Assembly (NCBI GenBank): GCA_964423835.1 | Contig: CAYRGJ010000009.1 | Coordinates: 41,490 to 105,489 of the forward strand | DNA: 64,000 bases | Direction of reading: 5' to 3' | Origin: JAFGCL01 sp964423835 | GTDB taxonomy: Bacteria > Chloroflexota > Dehalococcoidia > UBA2247 > RBG-13-53-26 | Shown here: positions 56,589 through 63,624 of the stretch, piece by piece | Layout: every line of letters begins with the position of its first letter | Numbering within the stretch: position 1 is the first letter of the stretch | Position numbers and translations under genes: made by a program | The notes under the pieces: generated by a model | The model's database searches: none | What the model saw: only the letters and a program-made list of their open reading frames with translations | Told to the model about the DNA's origin: nothing

Positions 56589-57842
56589 TCAGTCCGGTCC
56601 CATCGGGCCCCCTTCGCCGGAGGCCTCCACCAGGGCCACGGCATGGGCCGCGATGCCCTCGCCCCGCCCCAGGCCGCCCAGGCCCTTGGCGGTGGTGCTC
56701 TTCACCCCCACCCGGGAGGCATCTATCCCCAGGGCCTCAGCCACGGTCTGGCGCATCCGCGGGATGTGGGGCGCCAGCCGGGGCCGCTCCGCCACCACGG
56801 TGACATCCACGTTGCCCACGAGCCAGCCCCGGGAGCGAAGCAGCTGCGCCACCTGCCGCAGCAGCGAGATGCTGGAGATACCCCGGTAGCGCTCATCCGA
56901 TGAGGGGAAGTGGATCCCGATGTCCCCCAGGCCGGTGGCCCCCAGCAGGGCATCGATGATGGCATGCACCAGGACATCCGCGTCGCTGTGGCCATCCAGC
57001 CCCTTCTCAAAGGCGACCTCCACCCCACCCAGCACCAGCCGACGGCCGTCCACCAGGCGGTGCTGGTCGCAGCCGATGCCGGCCCTGGTGCGCGCGGCGG
57101 AGCCCGCGCCGGCGGTGCCCTCCGGCGCCCCTCCAGGGCATGCATGTGTCCCTTCGCGCCTCATCCTCAAAATGGTCTCCGCCAGGGCGACGTCCTCCGG
57201 CGTGGTCACCTTGATGTTGTCGTAGCGGCCGGGGTACACCCTGACGCGGCGTCCCGAGGCCTCCACCATGGACGCGTCGTCCGTCACGTCCGCCCTGATG
57301 CGGCGGTGGGCCTCGGCCAGGTAGTCGAACCGGAACACCTGCGGCGTCTGGGCCGCCCACAGGCCTTCCCGGGGCGGCGTGCCCTCGATCAAGCCTTCGC
57401 CATCCACCGACTTCACCGTGTCCTTCAGGGGCACAGCGGCAATGGCGGCGCCGGTCCGGCGGGCCTCGGCCAGCCCGAGCTCCACCAGGTCCGGGGTCAC
57501 GCAGGGGCGGGCCCCATCATGGACCACCACCCACTGGCAGCCCTCCAGCCTCTCCAGCCCCCGGGCCACCGAGTCCTGGCGGCGCGGCCCGCCGGCGCAC
57601 ACGGCAGTCACCTTGCCGAAGGCGCCCTCCTCCACCAGGCTCATACCCCGGGGCACGGCCGCCTCCGCCAGCACCAGCACCACCTGTTCCACCGCGGCGC
57701 ACGATTGAAAGGCCGCCAGGGAGTGCCACAGCAGGGGCCGGCCCAACAAGGGCACGAATATCTTATCCGTACCTCTCATACGGCTGCTGGCCCCGCCGGC
57801 GGCGATGATGGCCCCCGCCCGTTCGCCCGTAAGGTCCTTCAC
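56589..57842 (-). CDS. ispDF: Bifunctional IspD/IspF (MEP-pathway isoprenoid enzyme)
   Basis: 417 residues. The first half is IspD, 2-C-methylerythritol 4-phosphate cytidylyltransferase: AIIAAGGASSRMRGTDKIF is the CTP loop, and VVVHDGARPCV and DDASMVE follow. The second half is IspF, the cyclodiphosphate synthase: GCDQH carries the metal ligands, LDGHSDADVLVHAIIDALLGA the core, and the end has KSTTAKGLGGLGRGEGI. IspD and IspF catalyse non-consecutive steps; the fusion is known in some phyla. The GTG at 57842 was chosen for its AGAGGG; a TTG at 57863 would lie before the predicted transcript start. Confidence 0.94.
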   Translation of the reverse strand: MKDLTGERAGAIIAAGGASSRMRGTDKIFVPLLGRPLLWHSLAAFQSCAAVEQVVLVLAEAAVPRGMSLVEEGAFGKVTAVCAGGPRRQDSVARGLERLEGCQWVVVHDGARPCVTPDLVELGLAEARRTGAAIAAVPLKDTVKSVDGEGLIEGTPPREGLWAAQTPQVFRFDYLAEAHRRIRADVTDDASMVEASGRRVRVYPGRYDNIKVTTPEDVALAETILRMRREGTHACPGGAPEGTAGAGSAARTRAGIGCDQHRLVDGRRLVLGGVEVAFEKGLDGHSDADVLVHAIIDALLGATGLGDIGIHFPSSDERYRGISSISLLRQVAQLLRSRGWLVGNVDVTVVAERPRLAPHIPRMRQTVAEALGIDASRVGVKSTTAKGLGGLGRGEGIAAHAVALVEASGEGGPMGPD

Positions 57843-57863
57843 CTTGATATCCCTCTTCGCCAA

Positions 57864-57869
57864 ATGCTA
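57864..57869 (-). promoter_or_regulatory. -10 element of ispDF-cysS
   Basis: Minus-strand TAGCAT. It overlaps by two bases the divergent -10 of tRNA-His, so the two promoters must compete for the same DNA. Confidence 0.4.
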
Positions 57870-57873
57870 GAAT
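57865..57873 (+). promoter_or_regulatory. Extended -10 of the tRNA-His/tRNA-Arg transcript
   Basis: TGCTAGAAT at 57865-57873, 12 bases before the first base of the tRNA. It is the same TGCTANNNT form seen at other genes of the window. Confidence 0.6.
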
Positions 57874-57884
57874 GGCCTCATCGC

Positions 57885-57962
57885 GGTGGGCGTAGCCCAG
57901 AGGCTCAAGGCGCCAGGTTGTGGCCCTGGAGATCGAGGGTTCGAATCCCTCCGTCCACCCCA
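57885..57962 (+). tRNA. tRNA-His (anticodon GTG), CCA encoded
   Basis: It folds fully: G-1 at 57885 pairs with C73, the hallmark of tRNA-His; the acceptor is GTGGGCG with CGTCCAC. The anticodon stem CCAGG/CCTGG holds the loop TTGTGGC, giving GTG, which reads CAC/CAT. The T-arm is GAGGG TTCGAAT CCCTC. CCA is encoded at 57960-57962. Confidence 0.95.
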
Positions 57963-58039
57963 GCGCCTATAGCTCAGCGGATTAGAGCATCGGTCTTCGG
58001 AACCGGGGGTCGTGGGTTCGAATCCCTCTAGGCGCGCCA
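57963..58039 (+). tRNA. tRNA-Arg (anticodon TCG), CCA encoded
   Basis: The acceptor GCGCCTA pairs with TAGGCGC; the anticodon loop CTTCGGA gives TCG, reading CGA and other CGN codons. The T-arm has GTTCGAAT. The discriminator G is followed by an encoded CCA (58037-58039). It starts directly after the CCA of tRNA-His with no spacer, so the two must be cut apart by RNase P. Confidence 0.94.
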
Positions 58040-58308
58040 TCGGCCGCTCGGCCAGAGTCCTCATTCCCGCAAGGGTTATAGCACACCACCGGGCCCGAAG
58101 ACAAGGAGGCGTCGGCGCGCCCGGCAGGGAGAATTCGAGGACCGCCGCGGCCGCCGGGCCAGGCAGACGGCCTCCGTGCGTAACGGGACTGGCGGCTTAT
58201 ATCGCACATGATCTCGCTACGGTTCCCGGGTGGGCCCCCGGCGCCTCTCCAATGCGCCGGGGGGCTGAGTGTCACTCGGGTGAAACATAATAACATAACG
58301 CAAACCTA

Positions 58309-58339
58309 TTGACTTCCACGTTTGGGGTAGTGGTAAACT
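58309..58339 (+). promoter_or_regulatory. Candidate promoter of the structured RNA
   Basis: TTGACT (58309-58314) and TAAACT (58334-58339) with TGG just upstream as an extended -10. The spacer is 19 bases, longer than ideal. The predicted start is near 58346. The region also contains a CTTCCAC/GTGGAAG inverted repeat that overlaps the promoter. Confidence 0.5.
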
Positions 58340-58342
58340 CCT

Positions 58343-58514
58343 GTGGAAGCTCACCCGGGGGGACAGGACGTGAGCTTCGACAGCAAAGCCCCAGTAGCCT
58401 GCGTGGCATAGCGTTTGAGCGCCGGTGACCCGAGAGGGTTGCACATAACGGTGCAGGACATCCGCTAAGCGCCGCACTCAGTCAGGTTCAGCGCTGGCGT
58501 TTCTTCCTGTCCTT
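58343..58514 (+). ncRNA. Structured non-coding RNA of unknown family
   Basis: About 170 bases with no protein frame but dense pairing. A perfect 9-bp hairpin pairs GAAGCTCAC (58346-58354) with GTGAGCTTC (58370-58378). Its 15-base loop contains GGACAGGA, complementary to TCCTGTCC at 58505-58512, so a pseudoknot closing the molecule is possible. A long helix joins TGCGTGGCATAGCG (58400-58413) with 58463-58476. Inside it are ACCC-GAGA-GGGT with a GNRA tetraloop, and GCAC/GTGC (58441-58454). I see no SRP, RNase P or tmRNA signature. Size would allow 6S RNA, but the fold is not clearly 6S. It lies between tRNA-Arg and dnaA. Confidence 0.6.
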
Positions 58515-58578
58515 ACTATGCCCTGTAATTGGTCGGCCTCCGGACGGGGGGTCCGGACACGACCATGAAAGAGAGCCT

Positions 58579-59886
58579 ATGAGAACAGCCAGAGATACGT
58601 GGGAGGCTGCCAAGGGCATCCTCCAGGTCCAGATAAGCAAATCCAACTACGACACCTGGATCAGGGACACCGTCGGCCTCAGCCATCAGGGCAACCTGGT
58701 GGTGGTGGGGACTCCCAGCTCGTTCGCCCGCGAGTGGCTGGACAAGCGCTGCCGGTCCCTGGTGACGAAGGTACTCATAAGCATCCTGGGGGCCGAGGTC
58801 GAGGTCCAGTTCCAGGTCCAGAACCGCGAGCCCGGCACACCGGTGCGGCCCGCCTCGGTGGCGCCGCTGCTGCCCATGATCAACCCGCGGCACACCTTCG
58901 ACAACTTCGTGGTCGGCGCCACCAACCGCCTGGCCTTCATGGCCGCCTGGGCGGCCGCCGAGGGGCCCGCGCGCGAGCACAATCCGCTGTACATCTACGG
59001 CCATTCCGGGGTGGGCAAGACTCACATCGTCCATGCTCTGGCCAACTTCGCCTCGCAGAGCGGCACCAGGGTGGTCTGCACCAGCAGCGAGCAGTTCACC
59101 AATGAGTTCGTGAACTCCCTGCGGGACCGGCGCACCGAAGAGTTCCGGGCCCGCTTCCGCAACGCCAGCCTGCTGGTGATTGAGGATGTCCAGTTCATGA
59201 CCGGGAAGCCGCAGACCCAGGAGACCCTGTTCCATACCATCAACGAGCTGCACGACGCGGATGGCCAGCTGGTAATCACCAGCGACCGCACCCCGTCATC
59301 CCTGACCTCCATAGATACCAGCCTGTGGTCCCGCCTGGGCAGCGGGCTCATCGCCGAGATAGAGGCCCCCGACCTGGAGACGCGCCTGGCCATTCTGAGG
59401 GCCCGGGCTGCCCAGCACCAGGTGACCATAGACCAGTCGGTGCTGGAGTACATCGCCGGGGTGTGCCGGAACAACGTCAGGGAGCTGGAAGGCTCCCTCA
59501 ACCTGGTCATCGCCCAGGCCAGGATGCTCTGCCAGCCGCCCACCCTGGAGCTGGCCCAGACCGCCCTGCGCAACCTCTCGGCGCCGCAGGCGCCACCCGG
59601 GATCACCCCCGGCTCCATACTGGACGCGGTGGCGGACTATTTCCAGGTCAGCCTGGAAGCCCTGAAGGGCCGCAGCCGGGACCACAAGGTCACCCAGGCC
59701 CGCCACATCGCCATCTACCTGGTGCGCGAGAAGACCACCTGCGGGCTGCAGGACCTGGGCCACCTGCTGGGAAACCGGGACCACTCCACCGTCCTCCGCG
59801 GCCACCGCAAGATCGCGGACCAGATCTCCACCAACGCCAGCGTGAAGAGAAGCGTGGACGAGATCCTGGCCACCTTCTCCGGCTGA
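58579..59886 (+). CDS. dnaA: Chromosomal replication initiator DnaA
   Basis: 435 residues. Domain I (residues 1-80) begins RDTWEAAKGILQVQISKSNYDTWIRD; the domain II linker is very short. Domain III is the AAA+ core, with HTFDNFVVGATNRLAF, YIYGHSGVGKTHIVHAL (Walker A, around 137) and VIEDVQFM (Walker B). Domain IV ends with RDHSTVLRGHRKI, the DnaA-box-binding signature. dnaN and gyrB, the usual neighbours, are absent, and no cluster of TTATCCACA boxes was seen in the flanks, so an origin cannot be placed here. Confidence 0.95.
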   Translation: MRTARDTWEAAKGILQVQISKSNYDTWIRDTVGLSHQGNLVVVGTPSSFAREWLDKRCRSLVTKVLISILGAEVEVQFQVQNREPGTPVRPASVAPLLPMINPRHTFDNFVVGATNRLAFMAAWAAAEGPAREHNPLYIYGHSGVGKTHIVHALANFASQSGTRVVCTSSEQFTNEFVNSLRDRRTEEFRARFRNASLLVIEDVQFMTGKPQTQETLFHTINELHDADGQLVITSDRTPSSLTSIDTSLWSRLGSGLIAEIEAPDLETRLAILRARAAQHQVTIDQSVLEYIAGVCRNNVRELEGSLNLVIAQARMLCQPPTLELAQTALRNLSAPQAPPGITPGSILDAVADYFQVSLEALKGRSRDHKVTQARHIAIYLVREKTTCGLQDLGHLLGNRDHSTVLRGHRKIADQISTNASVKRSVDEILATFSG

Positions 59887-60110
59887 GTCCTCGGCACGCC
59901 ACGGGATGCCCCGGCCTCAACCCCCGCCGCGGTCTCATGCTCCTGAAGTCCGGGAGGGGCCGCGGCTCCGGGGCCGGGCCATCCCGGAGACAGCACCCCC
60001 CCTTGATGCCCGGCTCCTCGCGGTGCCACTGCCCCGGCATCGCGTTGTCCGGAATGCCCGCCCGCGCACTCCCGGCCGCGATTATCACCATTATTAAGGG
60101 CCATCCCCCG

Positions 60111-60128
60111 TGATATCATGAGTAGAAT
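60111..60128 (+). promoter_or_regulatory. Candidate promoter elements before the YiiX-like gene
   Basis: Two overlapping -10 candidates: TATCAT with TGA before it (60111-60119), and TAGAAT (60123-60128). They lie at the end of the 315-base gap 59887-60201, whose first 200 bases are GC-rich and show nothing else recognisable. Confidence 0.4.
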
Positions 60129-60201
60129 ACATGTGGTGCAGGGCCGTTGTGCATATCGCGGTGTGTTTCCCTCATGGGCCCGAGGGTGCAGAGGGTGTGT
60201 G

Positions 60202-60807
60202 GTGAGCGTGGCGCCGGACAGGTGGCGGCTGTGGCGCCGGCTGGGCATGGGGCTCATCCTGCTGCTAGCCATACCATCCGTCATGGTGGCACGGGGCCAT
60301 ACCCTGCCGGTGCCGGCCGGGAATCCGGAGGTGACGGGCCCAGGGCAGCTGGACGGGTCCTTCCTGGAGCCGGGTGACCTGCTCTTCGTGGACATCTACC
60401 ACGGCTGGAGCCAGACCGGCTACTGGGACCACGTCGCCGTCTACCTGGAGGATCCGTACCCCTCGGTGATGGAGGCCACCTACAACGCCGGGATCGCCCG
60501 GACGGCCCTTGATGTCTTCCTGGAGCGGGACGTGCCGGCGCTGGTTTCGGTGAGGCGGCTGGAGAAGAGGGCGGACCGGGACCAGGTCCTTGTGGCCGTG
60601 GTGCAGTACGCGCTGGCCCAAGAGGGGCGGGCCTTCGACTACACGGCCACCGCCACCCTGCCCCTGAAGCTCAATGAAGGGAACCTGCACTGCGCGGAGC
60701 TGGCCTGGAGGTCCTACCGGGCCGGTGGAGTGGACCTGGACAGCAATGGCGGGCTGCTCATCTACCCGGACGACATCTACTTCGCGCCGGAGCTGGAGGC
60801 TCCATGA
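60202..60807 (+). CDS. YiiX/YebB-like (permuted NlpC/P60) cysteine hydrolase
   Basis: 201 residues from the GTG at 60202, which follows AGAGGG. An N-terminal hydrophobic segment (LGMGLILLLAIPSVMVA) marks it as exported or membrane-anchored. The catalytic core is circularly permuted: the His comes first in GYWDHVAVYLED, after GDLLFVDIY, and the Cys comes later in GNLHCAELAWRSY. Such enzymes cleave amide or ester bonds in cell envelopes. An ATG at 60118 is possible but lies inside the -10 candidate. It is followed by nadD. Confidence 0.8.
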   Translation: MSVAPDRWRLWRRLGMGLILLLAIPSVMVARGHTLPVPAGNPEVTGPGQLDGSFLEPGDLLFVDIYHGWSQTGYWDHVAVYLEDPYPSVMEATYNAGIARTALDVFLERDVPALVSVRRLEKRADRDQVLVAVVQYALAQEGRAFDYTATATLPLKLNEGNLHCAELAWRSYRAGGVDLDSNGGLLIYPDDIYFAPELEAP

Positions 60808-60849
60808 AACGCGAAGCGCCGCGGAGGGCGGGGGCGCCGTGAAGGCCCG

Positions 60850-61506
60850 ATGACCAGGAAGGATGGACGCGCTCCAGAGGCCGGGCCCCGCGTGGGCGTG
60901 CTTGGCGGCACCTTTGACCCTGTCCATCACGGGCACCTCCGGGTAGCCCGGTCCGTCCGGTCCACGCTGCGGCTGGACCGCATGATCCTGGTGCCGGCCG
61001 GGTACCCCTGGCTCAAGGCCGGCACGGCGGTATCCCCGGCGGCGGACAGAGTGGAGATGGTGCGGCTGGCCATAGGCCGGCGGAAGGACCTGGAGCTCTC
61101 GGACATAGAGGCCCGGCGGCCGGGCCCGTCATATGCGGTGGACACCATGGAGGCCCTCCAGGGATCGGCGGACCCTGGCCAGGAGCTCTTCTTCCTGCTG
61201 GGCGGCGACGCCCTGGCGGACATCGCCCGCTGGAAGGACCCGGGGCGCCTGATCCGCCTGTGCCGCCTGGTGGCCTTCGCCCGGCCCGGGGGCCGCCTCC
61301 CGGACCTGAAGGACCTGGAGGCCGCGGTGCCGGGGATATCGCAGCGAGTGCTCTTCGTCGAAGTGCCGCAGGTGAGCATCCGGGCCACGGACCTGCGGCG
61401 CCGTGTGGCCGAGGGCCGGTCCATCCGCGGCCTGGTCCCGGCGGGCGTGGAGCGCTACATCTGGGAGCGGGGGCTGTATCGCCGCGGCGGGCGCGCCCAG
61501 GCCTGA
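60850..61506 (+). CDS. nadD: Nicotinate-nucleotide adenylyltransferase
   Basis: 218 residues. NadD makes deamido-NAD from nicotinate mononucleotide and ATP. The N-terminal VGVLGGTFDPVHHGHLRVARSV holds the HxGH motif; FFLLGGDALADIARWKDPGRL and the C-terminal VSIRATDLRRRVAEGRSIRGLVP are conserved. The last codons overlap a 13-base direct repeat that forms a 16-bp palindrome just after the stop. Confidence 0.96.
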   Translation: MTRKDGRAPEAGPRVGVLGGTFDPVHHGHLRVARSVRSTLRLDRMILVPAGYPWLKAGTAVSPAADRVEMVRLAIGRRKDLELSDIEARRPGPSYAVDTMEALQGSADPGQELFFLLGGDALADIARWKDPGRLIRLCRLVAFARPGGRLPDLKDLEAAVPGISQRVLFVEVPQVSIRATDLRRRVAEGRSIRGLVPAGVERYIWERGLYRRGGRAQA

Positions 61507-61526
61507 CGCGCGTCAGGCCTGACGCG
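61498..61526. repeat. 13-bp direct repeat and 16-bp palindrome at the nadD stop
   Basis: CAGGCCTGACGCG occurs at 61498-61510 and 61514-61526. GCGTCAGGCCTGACGC (61510-61525) is a perfect palindrome. It could act in termination or as a regulator site; no U-run follows it. Confidence 0.6.
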
Positions 61527-61641
61527 AGGCCGATGACGACCGGCAGCCGGGGCCGGCGGCCTTGACGCCAGCCGGCTTACACGGAACCCAACGCCGGAAC
61601 GGCCGCGTTGGCTGCTTCCCGGCGGCAAAGAGGAGGACTGA

Positions 61642-63024
61642 ATGCTGCTGGTGGATAAGACAACTCAGCTTCGTTCATGGATCGAATCGACGTTGGGCGG
61701 ACGCATCGTTGAATGGCGGCAGCAAGGCGGACGTGAATCTGGCGGACGGCCGGCGTGGTTCGCCACTGTCCATGCCGGGGGGGAGTCCATCTCCTGCTAC
61801 ATCCGGGGAGACAGAGGGCTGGTCCCTGTTCCCAGCCGGACCCATCCACTCGACCGTGAGTTCCGGTTGCTCCGAGAGCTGAACAAGATGGACATCCTGG
61901 TGCCGCGGGTCTTCGGGCTCTGCCAGGACCCGAAGGCCATTCTCATGGAATGCGTGCCCGGCGACAATGACTTCGGAAAGGTCCAGGATCAGGCACAGCG
62001 CAACGCCCTGGCAACTCATTTCGTGGAGCAGCTCGCCAGGATACACAGTATCGACGCCGGGGCCTTCGAAGCGATAGGGTTTCAAAGGCCCACCTCTGCG
62101 GAGGGGTTTGTCCTCGATGACCTGGATCGTTGGGAGAGGGCACATCACAGGGGTCTCCGGGAACCGGTGCCCCTGGTCACATTCGCCTGCCAGTGGCTGA
62201 AGCGGAACATCCCTGCGGCTCCAGCGCGTCCGGTCCTGTGCCAGGGTGACACTGGACCGGGGAACTTCCTCTTCCAGGGGGGCCGGGTGACAGCAATCGT
62301 GGACTGGGAGTTCGCCCACCTGGCTGACCCCATGGAGGACCTGGCACTGATACGCCCCAGGGATTTCTACTATCCCACCGGTGATTTGAGAGGATGGTTC
62401 GAGAGGTACCAGGCCATGTCGGGGACCGAGATCGACTTCGCCAAACTGCGTTACTACAGCGTGAAGGCTTTTCTGATCACCCCGTTGGGCCTGGCGACGG
62501 TCGTTCAGAATATTCGATCCGGCACGGACCATGCAGAGTGGATCGCCCAGGATGTGGTCTACAAGCGGGCCACCATGGAGGTACTGGCTGATGCCATCGG
62601 CGCACCGCTGGAAGAGGCCACATTGCCCGACTTCCCGGAGACGCGCCACTCATCGCTCTTCGATGTGGCCAGGCGGGACCTGGAGTCTGAGCAGCTGGCC
62701 AGGATCACTGACAGCTATCAGGCCCATCGCCTGCGGATGACGCTGCGTCTGCTGGAACACCTGCGTAACGTGGAGCGAAAGGCGGGCGAACTGGATGAAC
62801 AGGAATTGGAGGACATGAGTGCCATACTGGGGCGGCGACCGAAGACCCGCAGCGAGGGTGTGCGCCAGTTGGAGACCTTTGTGCTAAGTGCCGGACCGGA
62901 AGAAGACATCCGGCTGGTCCAGTATTTCTACCGGCATGCTGTCAGAGAGCAGGCCCTGATGAAGGGGGCCCTGGGGCTGGGTGAGACCGCGACCGTTTCG
63001 CCGATAGGATCCCCGGCGACTTGA
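61642..63024 (+). CDS. APH-fold phosphotransferase (aminoglycoside-phosphotransferase-like)
   Basis: 460 residues. The N-terminal lobe and the hinge ILMECVPGDN precede the catalytic loop LCQGDTGPGNFLF, in which the usual HGD is CQGD, and VDWEFAHLADPMEDLALI, the metal-binding loop. The last 150 residues are a helical addition (LRLLEHLRNVERKAGELDEQE) not found in antibiotic kinases. It resembles the phosphotransferases beside acyl-CoA enzymes in soil and marine Chloroflexota; the substrate is unknown. Its codons use noticeably more A/T at third positions than its neighbours, which may mean transfer. ATG follows GAGGAGG. Confidence 0.82.
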   Translation: MLLVDKTTQLRSWIESTLGGRIVEWRQQGGRESGGRPAWFATVHAGGESISCYIRGDRGLVPVPSRTHPLDREFRLLRELNKMDILVPRVFGLCQDPKAILMECVPGDNDFGKVQDQAQRNALATHFVEQLARIHSIDAGAFEAIGFQRPTSAEGFVLDDLDRWERAHHRGLREPVPLVTFACQWLKRNIPAAPARPVLCQGDTGPGNFLFQGGRVTAIVDWEFAHLADPMEDLALIRPRDFYYPTGDLRGWFERYQAMSGTEIDFAKLRYYSVKAFLITPLGLATVVQNIRSGTDHAEWIAQDVVYKRATMEVLADAIGAPLEEATLPDFPETRHSSLFDVARRDLESEQLARITDSYQAHRLRMTLRLLEHLRNVERKAGELDEQELEDMSAILGRRPKTRSEGVRQLETFVLSAGPEEDIRLVQYFYRHAVREQALMKGALGLGETATVSPIGSPAT

Positions 63025-63049
63025 AGCCGCCGCGGGCGCTGCCTATAAT
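63021..63049 (+). promoter_or_regulatory. Promoter of dut
   Basis: TTGAAG (63021-63026), a 17-base spacer and a perfect TATAAT (63044-63049). The -35 overlaps the stop of the kinase gene. The leader is about 73 bases, with GGGAGG before the ATG. Confidence 0.8.
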
Positions 63050-63128
63050 CTACTGGCCGGCCTTCACGGTGGCCCCCGCCGGCACCAGCCCGGGGAGCCG
63101 CGGACCGGTACCTGCCCGGGAGGCTGAA

Positions 63129-63584
63129 ATGCGATCGCTCCGAGTCAAGATGGTCGAGCCGGGGGCGCAGGCGCCCGCCAGGATGACGGCGGGTAGCGCC
63201 GGATTCGACCTGTACTCCGCGGAGAGCGTGGAGGTCCCGCCCACGCGCTCCCTGCCCGGCGAGCGGGCGGAGGTAGGCCGGGCCCTGGTGTCCACCGGCC
63301 TGGTCATGGAGCTGCCGCCCGGGACCGTCGGCCGGGTGGCGGCGAGGTCGGGGCTTTCAACCAAGTCCAACGTAGAAATCGGGGCCGGCTGGATCGACAG
63401 CGACTACCGGGGCATAGTCCGGGTGGAGCTGAAGAACTTCGGCTCCACGCCCTACCGGGTCAACCGGGGGGATCGCGTAGCGCAACTGGTGGTGCTGCCC
63501 CTGGCGGAGGTGCAGATCAAGGTGGTGGCCGATGTGGAAGAGACGGGCCGGGGGCCGGGCGGGTTCGGCTCCACGGGGAGCTAG
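63129..63584 (+). CDS. dut: Deoxyuridine 5'-triphosphate nucleotidohydrolase (dUTPase)
   Basis: 151 residues, the trimeric type. It splits dUTP to dUMP and pyrophosphate, keeping uracil out of DNA and feeding dTMP synthesis. All five motifs are present: AGFDLYSAE, AARSGLS, GAGWIDSDYRG, GDRVAQLVV and RGPGGFGSTG. The ATG at 63129 was chosen for its GGGAGG and the family start; an upstream frame to 63021 lies in the promoter. A thymidylate synthase gene follows 40 bases later. Confidence 0.95.
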   Translation: MRSLRVKMVEPGAQAPARMTAGSAGFDLYSAESVEVPPTRSLPGERAEVGRALVSTGLVMELPPGTVGRVAARSGLSTKSNVEIGAGWIDSDYRGIVRVELKNFGSTPYRVNRGDRVAQLVVLPLAEVQIKVVADVEETGRGPGGFGSTGS

Positions 63585-63624
63585 GCCCGGGCGCCGGCCG
63601 GGAGGCGTAAGGCAAGCAGCATAG

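Noticed and set aside
58343..58514. SRP RNA, RNase P RNA or tmRNA
   Set aside because: The SRP loop signature (GGAAG/GGAGCAGCC-like), the RNase P GAGGAAAGTCC block and the tRNA-like ends of tmRNA are all missing.
58040..58578. Replication origin next to dnaA
   Set aside because: No cluster of DnaA boxes close to TTATCCACA and no clear AT-rich unwinding region was found here or in 59887-60201; dnaN is absent.
60118..60201. ATG at 60118 as the start of the YiiX-like gene
   Set aside because: It overlaps a -10 candidate and adds a segment without conserved features; the GTG at 60202 has AGAGGG at good spacing.
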